DNA from: Deltaproteobacteria bacterium
Lineage (GTDB): Bacteria > Myxococcota_A > Polyangia > JAAYKL01
Assembly (NCBI GenBank): GCA_016936575.1
Contig: JAFGXQ010000177.1
Span: 1-47,182, forward strand
DNA: 47,182 nucleotides
Direction: 5' to 3'
Position 1 is the first letter of the stretch. The number at the start of each line of letters is the position of its first letter. The translations under genes and the position numbers were made by a program. Of the stretch, positions 35,001 through 42,289 are shown in pieces. A model generated the notes under the pieces. It was not told the origin of the DNA. It ran no database searches and saw nothing but the letters and a program-made list of their open reading frames with translations.

Positions 35001-37136
35001 AATAATGAAAAAGCGCTGGCGTGTTGGGAACAGGGCTACGAGGGGTTTGGTGAATTGTCGAATTACGGGCTGTTGGCTGAATTGTGTCTCGAAATCGCGG
35101 GGGCGCTGGCTTCCATTGACCAACCGGCGAGTTTGCCGCTGGCTGAAAACTGGGTGCGCAAAGCCAGGTCATATCATCGTGAAGATTTGGGACGGCGCTT
35201 TGATGAATTGCTGCTCCTGACCGAGGGGCAGTTGCTGCTGGCGAAAAATGAATATCAAAAAGGGTTTTCTACATTAAGTGAACTGATCGACAAAAAGGCT
35301 GATATGCCGAACAAGCAGCTTAAATGGCAGGCACATCTGTTCATCGCTGAAGCGCAGATCAAAAATAAAATGTCGGTACTTGCCCGGAAACAGCTTCGGG
35401 AAGCCGAACATTTGTTGCTCAGATTGTCTGAACGGTTTTCCATTGCTGACCAGAAATCGTTCTGGCAGGATGCGCGGCGAGCGCGGGTGCGGGCCTTGTT
35501 GGAACAGGCGGAAAGTGAACAGGTGTATGACAGCGAGCAGATTGAGCTGCAGCCGGAGTCCTGTGTTGAAGCGGAAAAGCTGTACCGGGTGCTGGAGTTC
35601 AACAAACGTATTTCAAAGGAAACCGAGTTGGGACAGCTGACCAGTGAAATACTGGATGCGGCCATTGAACTGACAGGTGCGGAGCGGGGATTCTTTCTGG
35701 TGAAAGAGGCAGAGGGATTGACGGCTCGGGCGGAGCGGGATATTTCGGCGAACCAATCCCAAAGTCCCGAGACGCAGTTCAGCAGTTCCATTGCGGAATC
35801 GGTGTATCTCGATAACGAATCGGTGCTGACGGTGGACGCGGCGCGGGATCCGCGGTTTAATGAGTTTCTGTCCATACATCATCTGCAAATAAAATCTGTG
35901 GCGTGCCTGCCCATTGCCTATCGCAACAATGTCATGGGGGTGTTGTATCTGGAGAATCGGCTGGCCCGGGGCAAGTTTGATCATGGCGACATGAAAATGC
36001 TGTCCGCATTCTGTGATCAGATGGCCATCGCATTGGCCCATGCAAAAGCAATAGAGGAAATAAATCAGGTACGTCAAAATCTTGAGGAAACTACGCTGCG
36101 TCTTCAGGAGTTGGTCGATCGGCAAACGGCCGACTTGCGCAGCAAAGAGGCCAGCCTGGAATTGGCCCAGGAACAGCTGCATCGAATAAAAATGCGGGTT
36201 TCCGGCAGCGGCTCGTATCACGGGCTGATTGGCGCGGGTGAACAAATGCAGCGGGTTTTTGCCGTGATTGAACGGGTTAAGAACAACGATATTCCAGTGG
36301 TCATTGTCGGGGAGAGCGGAACCGGAAAAGACGCGATTGCCAAGGTGATTCACGAAGTGGGAACTCGGCAGCGGGGTCCGTTCGTATCGTTGCCCTGCGG
36401 TGCAATTCCGGAAAATCTGGTGGAAAGCACGCTGTTCGGCCATCGTCAGGGGGCGTTTTCCGGTGCCCAGAGTGACGCTTCAGGACTCTTTGAATCCGCT
36501 GCCGGGGGAACCCTGTATCTGGATGATTTGGCGGAAATGCCCAAGCGTATGCAGGTAGACCTGTTACGGGTATTGCAGGAGGGGGCGTTCAGCCCTCTGG
36601 GTGATCATCGTAAAATTCGCGCAGATTTTCGGTTGCTGTGTTCCAGTAAAGTCCCGCTGGAGCAGTTGGTGGAGCAGGGACTGCTGCGTGCGGATTTGTT
36701 TTATCGACTTCAGGTAATTACCATTCAACTGCCGCCGCTTCGTCAGCGGAATGACGATATTCCGCTGCTGGCCGGGTCGATTGCCAAACGGGAAGCCCAG
36801 CGACTGGAGCTCCCCGACAGCGCATTGGAAGCGGCGACACTGAAAGATTTCATGCAACGGCCCTGGCCGGGAAACATTCGAGAAATGGAACAGGAGATAC
36901 GGCGAATTCTCATTATCGGCGATGACCACACGGGCATCTATGCGACCGCCGCACACGGGTCGGAAGTAGAAATTGCGACAGAAAGACGGGGTTCCCATCG
37001 CAACAGTAAAAAGGAAAAAGAGCAGATTCTCGAGGCCCTGGAGCGCCACCAGTGGAACAAATCAAAAGCGGCCGTGGCACTCGGCATGCCGCGCCGCACC
37101 TTTTATCGTCGCCTCAAACATTTTGACATTGTGTGA
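32064..37136 (+). CDS. Giant kinase/ATPase/TPR/GAF/sigma54-activator regulator
   Basis: The ATG at 32064 follows AAAGGAAA and gives 1690 residues; upstream in-frame codons cross the inverted repeat and look non-coding. Order: a Ser/Thr kinase (about 8-270) with LGAGAQGQV, VALKVL, HGDIKPGN (Asp near 130) and IDF, all catalytic residues present; a STAND-like ATPase (about 300-600) with the P-loop GEVGSGRSAL (K replaced by R, near 327) and LLITVDN; helical TPR-like repeats (about 650-1150); a GAF domain (about 1185-1330); a short coiled coil; a sigma54 AAA+ domain with GESGTGKD (1416), GAFSGA (1463), LYLDDLAEM and RADLFYRL; and a Fis-type helix-turn-helix at the end. It should activate sigma54 promoters after sensing through the kinase, repeats or GAF. 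Its stop overlaps the possible GTG start of ovoA by four bases. Confidence 0.9.
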   Translation: MLKQEVFNHRYRVTEILGAGAQGQVMLAIDTVVDRQVALKVLHVGQDDNWRALFKREFEILADLSHPYLAQVYDFGVTADETVYFTRDYIPGKDLLSATDGCSIPQFVALSVQLCRALRPLHRSGLIHGDIKPGNLVLGPLQSVDGHAWRCTAHPIDFSFVRAAHGQSPPRGTLQYMAPELLSQQPIDVRADLYGLGVSLFQALTGRCPFTPDVAAILDAHQKGVVPEFETIRVRVESEEDTQILSALKPILLRLLAGDPKKRYPDLDELEAAFTGLKPAAVVTDNISAIPSRNVLATREGFSKSIWENVNKRLTANRHMPLHVIQGEVGSGRSALRKVVKWQSQLNGFNVAEVDASGATGFFTTMANLLTQFSMLMGGTEDGDVCARLASRLNSLEYTKAEIAPACAEVATLSAACAAMKPLLITVDNVNRADADTLMALRGIIAESSERVPMAVLATATADFSWQDALGPGEKYEIVALSETEISSLIKRYLRIEGAPAASKIIAHTGGNPLIVTQLLCDCITTSKSPDSLLEQTVVSDVNGYWQQKLTELPYSEMCLLKACAVLNRPSSAECITRVAEVPEGGDALIKQLCDTRWLTKAQNLFAIRSAALAAQIVSNISSDERTQYARRAFDAEVGAPYKILHAAACGELDYVNQHALNIVVEREKSGAPAVAREIALAVVKCDVDAEMADELRLILGRLHIALGELESARDWLSGLEDCANQSLRQSTLKYLGRLEVLQSSFEKAAVLLRKALALDENGIAAPSILYEICEIEFRRGRYDVATEIANRGLDLHVCDGETACNLLCSKAKASAARGKHDVAIALADEAVERATSLKEKRLLAFARDVRAWVLSLQGKMMEATEELERCVVLYREVGDLARLARSLQVVGNNYWWLERWELMLKKHEEAMRVVASLDNPAARNEQLIAYGFALNCIGRFEKAALVLRQAEAEAKRLGDAFQQAKVAVYEGDMHAWQGNNEKALACWEQGYEGFGELSNYGLLAELCLEIAGALASIDQPASLPLAENWVRKARSYHREDLGRRFDELLLLTEGQLLLAKNEYQKGFSTLSELIDKKADMPNKQLKWQAHLFIAEAQIKNKMSVLARKQLREAEHLLLRLSERFSIADQKSFWQDARRARVRALLEQAESEQVYDSEQIELQPESCVEAEKLYRVLEFNKRISKETELGQLTSEILDAAIELTGAERGFFLVKEAEGLTARAERDISANQSQSPETQFSSSIAESVYLDNESVLTVDAARDPRFNEFLSIHHLQIKSVACLPIAYRNNVMGVLYLENRLARGKFDHGDMKMLSAFCDQMAIALAHAKAIEEINQVRQNLEETTLRLQELVDRQTADLRSKEASLELAQEQLHRIKMRVSGSGSYHGLIGAGEQMQRVFAVIERVKNNDIPVVIVGESGTGKDAIAKVIHEVGTRQRGPFVSLPCGAIPENLVESTLFGHRQGAFSGAQSDASGLFESAAGGTLYLDDLAEMPKRMQVDLLRVLQEGAFSPLGDHRKIRADFRLLCSSKVPLEQLVEQGLLRADLFYRLQVITIQLPPLRQRNDDIPLLAGSIAKREAQRLELPDSALEAATLKDFMQRPWPGNIREMEQEIRRILIIGDDHTGIYATAAHGSEVEIATERRGSHRNSKKEKEQILEALERHQWNKSKAAVALGMPRRTFYRRLKHFDIV

Positions 37137-37156
37137 AGGTGTATTTAGAAGAAAGT

Positions 37157-39280
37157 ATGACTGACGTTTCAAATTCTTTTCATAAAATCACGCAGAATAT
37201 TCGGTTGCGCGACGGGTCTGTGGCAAGGAAACGCGCAGAAATCAGGCAGTATTTCATCGATACGTTCGAATTGTATGAGCGGTTATTTCTGACGCTGGCT
37301 TCAGATGAGGTGTTTTACAAACGGCCGCAACCGCTTCGACACCCGCTGATTTTTTATTTCGGTCATACGGCGGTGTTCTTCGTGAACAAGCTGATGCTGG
37401 CCAAGGTCTTCACCCGGCGCGTCGATGCAGCGATGGAATCGATTTTCGCCATTGGTGTCGACGAAATGAGTTGGGACGATTTGAACACCGATCACTACCA
37501 TTGGCCCACCGCAGATGAGGTACGCGCATATCGAGGCAAGGTCAGGCAGGCGGTACTGGCGGCGATTGACAGCGTCGATTTTTCGCTTCCCATCGATTGG
37601 GACAGCGCCATGTGGCCGATTCTGATGGGGATTGAGCATGAGCGCATTCATTTGGAAACCAGTTCGGTGCTGATTCGGCAGCTGGCGTTGGCGGATGTGC
37701 GGGAATATCCCCTCTTTGATCCGTGTACGGAAACCGGTCCGGCCCCGGAAAATGCGCTGGTGCCGATTGCCGGAAAAACCGTGTCCCTGGGAAACCGGCG
37801 CAGCAGCGAACTGTATGGCTGGGACAATGAATACGGGCATATGACGGTAGATGTGACGGATTTTCAGGTATCGAAATACCTGGTGTCCAACGGTGAGTTT
37901 TTGGCATTTGTCGAAGATGGCGGATATGAAAATGAACAGTGGTGGGACACGGAGGGGGCGGCCTGGCGCAACTACCATCAGGCGATGATGCCTGAATTCT
38001 GGAACAAAACCGACGCGGGATACCGATTGCGGCTCATGACGCGTGAAGTCCCGCTGCCCCTGGATTGGCCGGTAGAGGTTTGTTATCTGGAAGCCAAGGC
38101 CTTCTGCAATTGGCTGGCTGCCAAAACGGCAACATCAGTGCGAATGCCGGATGAAGCCGAATATCGATTGATGCTGCAAACCGCCGGCGTTGCCCACGAA
38201 CATGTGGATGACCCCATTGATGCGAACTGGAATCTCGAACACTGGGCCGGTCCGTGCCCGGTGAACCGGTTTGCGCACGGACCCGTCTATGATGCGGTCG
38301 GAAATGTGTGGCAATGGAATGAGACTCCCATTTACGGGTTTAACGGGTTTGCGGTGCATCCGCTATACGATGATTTTTCGACGCCCACGTTCGATAACCG
38401 GCACAATCTGATGAAAGGCGGCTCTTGGATTTCCACCGGAAATGAGATTGCGCTGCACAGCCGATACGCGTTCAGGCGTCATTTTTATCAGCACGCAGGG
38501 TTTCGGTATGTGGTGAGCGAACGAGCGGTGAAAAAGGAATTTAACGTGTATGAGACAGATGCGTCGGTGGCGATGTATCTGGAGTTTCAGTACGGCGAAA
38601 GCTACTTTCAGGTGGCCAATTTCGCCAAAAAAATCGCTGAAATCGCCTTGGCAGCGCTCGACGACAAACCCCGAAAGCGCGCGCTCGACATCGGTTGCGC
38701 CACCGGGCGGCTGGCGTTCGAGCTGGCTCCGCATTTTTCTCATGTGGACGGGCTCGATTTTTCGGCGCGCTTCATTCGGCAGGCCGCCGCACTGCAGCAA
38801 ACCGGCACTACGCGATATGAACTGCCCATGGAGGGTGACCTGGTGCAGTATAAAGAGATTATTCTTTCTGAACTCGGCATTTCCACTGACAGCGGTAACG
38901 TTTCGTTCATGCAGCAGGACGCGTGTAATCTGAAGCCGCAATACACAGACTACGATTTGGTGGTGGCCGCCAACCTGGTGGATCGGCTGAATGATCCCCG
39001 ACGCTTTCTGGCGGAGATGGCCGGCCGGGTAGTGCCGGGCGGGGTGTTGGTGATTGCGTCGCCGTATACCTGGCTGGAGGAATTCACCCGCAGGGAGAAC
39101 TGGTTGGGCGGATATAAAAAGGACGGGGAGCCGGTCAGCGGCATCGACGGTTTGATGGATGCGCTGGGCGAGCATTTTGAACTGCTGTTTGCGCCGCTCG
39201 ATGTTCCGTTTGTCATTCGAGAGACCGCACGCAAGTTTCAGCATACGATTTCACAGGTGACTGTATGGGGGCGAAAATGA
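37157..39280 (+). CDS. ovoA: 5-histidylcysteine sulfoxide synthase with methyltransferase domain (OvoA)
   Basis: OvoA joins cysteine to histidine C5 using iron and O2, giving 5-histidylcysteine sulfoxide, and its C-terminal domain methylates the imidazole, steps of ovothiol A synthesis. The 707-residue protein has a DinB-type N-terminal part with RHPLIFYFGH (His70) and EHERIHLE (His161, His165), the likely three-His iron site, an FGE-sulfatase-like core (about 190-450, for example GWDNEYGH, NVWQWNE and KGGSWISTG), and a SAM methyltransferase (about 490-700) with RALDIGCATGRLAFEL. Length and order match OvoA (about 700-750), and EgtB lacks the fused methyltransferase. A GTG at 37133 would overlap the regulator's stop by four bases; the ATG has only a weak GAAGAAAG site, so the start is undecided. 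The next gene overlaps by four bases. Confidence 0.9.
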   Translation: MTDVSNSFHKITQNIRLRDGSVARKRAEIRQYFIDTFELYERLFLTLASDEVFYKRPQPLRHPLIFYFGHTAVFFVNKLMLAKVFTRRVDAAMESIFAIGVDEMSWDDLNTDHYHWPTADEVRAYRGKVRQAVLAAIDSVDFSLPIDWDSAMWPILMGIEHERIHLETSSVLIRQLALADVREYPLFDPCTETGPAPENALVPIAGKTVSLGNRRSSELYGWDNEYGHMTVDVTDFQVSKYLVSNGEFLAFVEDGGYENEQWWDTEGAAWRNYHQAMMPEFWNKTDAGYRLRLMTREVPLPLDWPVEVCYLEAKAFCNWLAAKTATSVRMPDEAEYRLMLQTAGVAHEHVDDPIDANWNLEHWAGPCPVNRFAHGPVYDAVGNVWQWNETPIYGFNGFAVHPLYDDFSTPTFDNRHNLMKGGSWISTGNEIALHSRYAFRRHFYQHAGFRYVVSERAVKKEFNVYETDASVAMYLEFQYGESYFQVANFAKKIAEIALAALDDKPRKRALDIGCATGRLAFELAPHFSHVDGLDFSARFIRQAAALQQTGTTRYELPMEGDLVQYKEIILSELGISTDSGNVSFMQQDACNLKPQYTDYDLVVAANLVDRLNDPRRFLAEMAGRVVPGGVLVIASPYTWLEEFTRRENWLGGYKKDGEPVSGIDGLMDALGEHFELLFAPLDVPFVIRETARKFQHTISQVTVWGRK

Positions 39281-40446
39281 GTATCAATTTTGATACTGAA
39301 GTGTCGCGGTTGGGTACGGGTGCTGAAAAGTACGAATCGCGTAAGTCATTGTTTGGAAAAGCAGATGTGGAACCTTTCTGGGTGGCCGATATGGATTTGC
39401 CCTCGCCGCCGTTTTTACAGCAGAAACTGGCAGAGCGAGTCGCACATCCGATGTTCGGATACACCACAACGCCGGATTCGCTGCTGGAAGCCATCACATG
39501 GTGGTGGCGTCATGAGCATCAGGCGGCGGTGGAGACCGACTGGATACGGCTGTCACCGTCGGTGGTGACGAGTATTTCGTTGGCGGTGCAATCCATGTCC
39601 GCACCCGGAGACGGGGTGGTGATACTGTCGCCGGTATATGGTCCGTTCTTTTTTTCGACCGAACTCAATCAGCGCCGCATACTCGATGTGCCGCTGAAGA
39701 TTCAAGAGGGTCAGTACACGTTTGATTTTGATGCACTGCAGATGTGCTTTGAAAAAAATAGACCGTCCTTACTTTTTTTGTGCAGCCCGCATAATCCGGG
39801 GGGCCGAGTGTGGTCTGAGGCGGAGCTGCGGCGGCTGGCGGTGCTGTGCAATGAGTACCATGTACGGATTTTCAGCGATGAGATTCATTGTGACATTGTG
39901 TATGCGCCGTATCGGCATTTTTCGTTGCTGCGAATTGAAGAGGCTAAAGACATTTGCATTGTGGCCCATTCCATTGGGAAAACGTTCAACGCCAGCGGGT
40001 TGTGCGCGTCGTTGGTGGTGATTCCAAGCCCAACGATTCGAAAGGCGTTTGTGCATGCGCAGGAACAGAGTCATTGCGGAACGGTGAATCTGCTGGGCAA
40101 GGCGGCCATGGAGGTCGCATTTTCAAACGAAGGCGCGGCGTACAAGCAGGCGCTTTTGGCATATCTGAAAAACAATGTCGACCACGCGGTATCGGCATTG
40201 AATCAGATTCGCGACGCCCGCATTATGACTCCCCAGGCGACATTTTTGGTGTGGTGCGATTTTCGGGCCTATGGAAAATGGCCCGCGGTAATGAAAAAGC
40301 TGATTCATCAGGCCAATGTGGCGTTATCGGGAGGAACCTTTTTCGGAACCGCCGGCGAAGGGTTCTTTCGCCTGAATATTGCCCACCCAAGTGCCCCGCT
40401 GTTAAACGCTGTTTCTCGAATTGTCGAAACCATGAACCGTGAATAA
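39277..40446 (+). CDS. ovoB: PLP-dependent C-S lyase, MalY/PatB type; likely OvoB
   Basis: The start codon overlaps the ovoA stop as ATGA. The 389-residue protein is a fold-type I aminotransferase-like enzyme of the MalY/PatB group: INFDTEVSRLGTGAEKY and FWVADMDLPSPP at the N-terminus, CSPHNPGGRVWS, SDEIHCDIVY and the PLP-binding HSIGKTFNASGL (Lys235). Such enzymes cleave C-S bonds by beta-elimination. OvoB, which releases 5-thiohistidine from the OvoA sulfoxide product, belongs here by reaction type, and the overlap with ovoA is the main reason for the name. The sequence alone cannot exclude a cystathionine beta-lyase. Methylation of the thiol by the OvoA C-terminal domain would then give ovothiol A. 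Confidence 0.8.
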   Translation: MSINFDTEVSRLGTGAEKYESRKSLFGKADVEPFWVADMDLPSPPFLQQKLAERVAHPMFGYTTTPDSLLEAITWWWRHEHQAAVETDWIRLSPSVVTSISLAVQSMSAPGDGVVILSPVYGPFFFSTELNQRRILDVPLKIQEGQYTFDFDALQMCFEKNRPSLLFLCSPHNPGGRVWSEAELRRLAVLCNEYHVRIFSDEIHCDIVYAPYRHFSLLRIEEAKDICIVAHSIGKTFNASGLCASLVVIPSPTIRKAFVHAQEQSHCGTVNLLGKAAMEVAFSNEGAAYKQALLAYLKNNVDHAVSALNQIRDARIMTPQATFLVWCDFRAYGKWPAVMKKLIHQANVALSGGTFFGTAGEGFFRLNIAHPSAPLLNAVSRIVETMNRE

Positions 40447-40460
40447 CGATTGAACGACCG

Positions 40461-40700
40461 TCAGTTCAAAACGGAGTCGTACTTGCATTTGTTTTTCAGT
40501 TTGGAACAAACGAAGACGCCCGATGCGGCGCAGCCGGTCACCCGATAGGTGCGTGCGTCAATCCACTCGGCGGTGAGTTCTTCCTCGGGGCAGTTCAAAT
40601 ATTGAGAAGCGCTTTCGATCGCAAGGGGTTTGACACTGCCGCAGCCGAACAAACCGATGGCGAGGAGTGCGACAAAAAGAATTTTTCGAAGCGACTTCAT
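40461..40700 (-). CDS. Small Cys-rich lipoprotein
   Basis: The ATG at 40700 follows AAGGAGAAAT, giving 79 residues. The lipobox is IGLFGC. The mature part has the pattern ASQYLNCPEEEL, then YRVTGCAASGVFVC, which I know from many small lipoproteins of Myxococcota, in which four cysteines probably form two disulfides. No function is established. It converges on ovoB with 14 bases between their stops. Confidence 0.75.
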   Translation of the reverse strand: MKSLRKILFVALLAIGLFGCGSVKPLAIESASQYLNCPEEELTAEWIDARTYRVTGCAASGVFVCSKLKNKCKYDSVLN

Positions 40701-40813
40701 GTGTATTTCTCCTTGAATCACGGTGCACAGAAAAATATGTTTGTCTGATTTGAATGACTATGATTAATTTACTATGAAACCGATTCAGGGTGATACGAAT
40801 TTTTGGAGGCCGT

Positions 40814-41104
40814 ATGGAAAAAACGCCGTTCAAGGTTCATGCGTTTGTATGCACAAACGATCGTCATGGAAGCAGCAAATCGTGTGCGGATGGAGATTCT
40901 CAACGCATCAAAGACGAGCTGAAGCGCGCACTCAAGCAAGCGCATTTGTGGGGAACCCTCGCACGGGTTTCCACCAGCGGCTGCCTGGGCAATTGCGCCC
41001 ACGGCCCCAATGTATACATCTACCCGCAGATGCAAATGTTCACCGGGTGCACGGTCGATGACGTTCCAGAAATCCTGGCCGCGATAGAGCGCAATTTGGA
41101 GTAG
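40814..41104 (+). CDS. Thioredoxin-like [2Fe-2S] ferredoxin
   Basis: The ATG at 40814 follows GGAGG and gives 96 residues. The pattern HAFVCTNDRHGSSKSC, then STSGCLGNCAHGPNVYIYP, is that of the thioredoxin-like [2Fe-2S] ferredoxins, where four cysteines (two per segment) hold the cluster. A fifth Cys (TGC) lies later. It is soluble and should carry electrons in the cytoplasm; the partner is unknown. An earlier in-frame ATG at 40790 lacks a ribosome site. It stands alone between the small lipoprotein and the HEPN gene. Confidence 0.85.
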   Translation: MEKTPFKVHAFVCTNDRHGSSKSCADGDSQRIKDELKRALKQAHLWGTLARVSTSGCLGNCAHGPNVYIYPQMQMFTGCTVDDVPEILAAIERNLE

Positions 41105-41159
41105 CCAGATTCATTTTTCGGTAAGGTGTGAATGGACAAAAGACAGGTTTCGGGAACGA

Positions 41160-41648
41160 CTACTGAGTTGCCAATTCTGTCAAAAAATCACCGAAACGCA
41201 GTAAATCGGATTCTACCAGCGGAAGAGATTCGACGAGCTTGTTTTCAAGGTACTGCATTTTGTCCGGATCATAGTTGTAGTCGTAATAATATCGCTTAAA
41301 GTGACGGAATCTGAGAAATTCATCGAGCAGATGGAAACATTTTTCTGAAAGCACTGCATCGCGAACGCCCGGAATTTCTAGTCGCATTTTTTCAAGAAGA
41401 TGCTTGTGCCACCGGTCTGTTTCAAGGTTGTTTTCGAAGAACTTGGAGATGCGAACAAACAAGGTCTCAAGGCAAGTGTAGTAATCAGTGATAATATCGG
41501 CCAGGATGACCAGATCATAGTTCTTGTGGTGTTGACCGATGGGAAAATCCATCCGAAAATTTTTATGGTAGTCCGATATTCTGTGAATCTGTGATACCGC
41601 TTTTTGCAATTCAGATAAAAGTAAACGCGTTTTGTTACTTCGGTTCAT
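41160..41648 (-). CDS. HepT-like HEPN protein (toxin candidate)
   Basis: The 162-residue helical protein looks like the HepT-like HEPN family. The active region reads LDEFLRFRHFKRYYYDYNYD. HEPN RNases usually have R-x4-6-H; in HepT the motif is Rx4HxY, and in this family I recall both FRHFFRHAY and FRHVVRNVY forms. Here the position after KR is Tyr rather than His, so either the first His serves or the site is degenerate. An AGGAAAG site precedes the ATG, and the gene overlaps the end of the nucleotidyltransferase gene by 14 bases, as in HEPN/MNT toxin-antitoxin operons, where the MNT partner AMPylates the toxin. Function is inferred by family and layout. Confidence 0.75.
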   Translation of the reverse strand: MNRSNKTRLLLSELQKAVSQIHRISDYHKNFRMDFPIGQHHKNYDLVILADIITDYYTCLETLFVRISKFFENNLETDRWHKHLLEKMRLEIPGVRDAVLSEKCFHLLDEFLRFRHFKRYYYDYNYDPDKMQYLENKLVESLPLVESDLLRFGDFLTELATQ

Positions 41649-42006
41649 GAATCCACTTTCCTTTTCGGAGAAGCATCTCCCGATTTTCCGGGCTGATTTT
41701 GTCCAGTTCGATACAGTCGAGCGGGAAGTCGGTCATCTTCATCAAAGTGCCCTGAATTTCGAAGTACTCCCGGGGAGATGTTACTTCCGTCAGCGCGATG
41801 TCCACATCGGATAACTCATCAAATGAATCCGGCTGAAGTATTGACCCCCATTGAAAGATGCCCACGTGGGGATACTGTTTACGAATAAATGTTACCATTC
41901 TGGCAAAGTCAGCGCTCGCCCGGGCGTGCAACGCCGCGCATTTTTCTGATTGTTCCCGAGCCTTCTCTTGTTGGAATCGGGCGGCTTCTTCAATGGATAC
42001 GCTCAT
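41635..42006 (-). CDS. MNT-type nucleotidyltransferase (antitoxin candidate)
   Basis: The ATG at 42006 gives 123 residues; in-frame codons upstream look non-coding. The core reads FQWGSILQPDSFDELSDVDIAL: a GS followed by DxD, the metal-binding motif of minimal nucleotidyltransferases (MNT), and LDCIELDKI may supply the third acid. MntA neutralises HepT by attaching AMP units near the active site. The 14-base overlap with the HEPN gene fits that pair. It lies leftward of a G-rich repeat region that should hold its promoter. The N-terminal 40 residues are helical and Glu/Arg-rich. Confidence 0.8.
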   Translation of the reverse strand: MSVSIEEAARFQQEKAREQSEKCAALHARASADFARMVTFIRKQYPHVGIFQWGSILQPDSFDELSDVDIALTEVTSPREYFEIQGTLMKMTDFPLDCIELDKISPENREMLLRKGKWIHEPK

Positions 42007-42129
42007 GTAAACGAGTATAATTCCAAGCCGTAAAACAGACAATGCTATTCGCCGTTGGTGAAAATCGTTTGACAGGCGTTTTCAAACCAGACGTCAATAT
42101 TTCGCGACATGATTGCGACATGAATCCCG

Positions 42130-42146
42130 ACTTCGAAATGGGGGGG
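42130..42146. repeat. 17-bp direct repeat, left copy
   Basis: ACTTCGAAATGGGGGGG also occurs at 44147-44163. The pair brackets the ATPase gene and the Fic remnant (about 2.0 kb between copies) and may mark the ends of an inserted block or be the site duplication of a past event. Confidence 0.55.
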
Positions 42147-42187
42147 AAAGGTGTAGGGGGAAGGTGTATTGGGGGAACGTGAATGGG
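42140..42187 (+). repeat. G-rich degenerate tandem repeats
   Basis: Three imperfect units of about 14-15 bases beginning GGGGGAA recur (42142-42155, 42156-42170, 42171-42184), followed by GGG. The spacing of G runs (loops 9-10) makes a G-quadruplex possible but weak; iteron-like protein binding is another option. Confidence 0.4.
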
Positions 42188-42236
42188 AGAATTTAAAAGC
42201 CCGCTAATCAACGCCGTATGCCGCAGTATCGTGTTA

Positions 42237-42267
42237 TGCAAATTTCAAATTAAACTTGAAATTTGCA
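42237..42267. repeat. Perfect inverted repeat TGCAAATTTCAA/TTGAAATTTGCA
   Basis: Two perfect 12-base arms (42237-42248 and 42256-42267) with a 7-base spacer overlap the -35 box of the ATPase promoter, as expected of an operator bound by a dimeric repressor. Confidence 0.65.
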
Positions 42268-42283
42268 AATTCCTTGCTATGCT
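42256..42283 (+). promoter_or_regulatory. Candidate sigma70-type promoter of the ATPase gene
   Basis: TTGAAA (42256-42261) and TATGCT (42278-42283) are 16 bases apart. Transcription would begin near 42290, at or just before the ATG, so the mRNA may be leaderless unless translation starts at the ATG at 42305. Confidence 0.5.
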
Positions 42284-42289
42284 ATCGAA

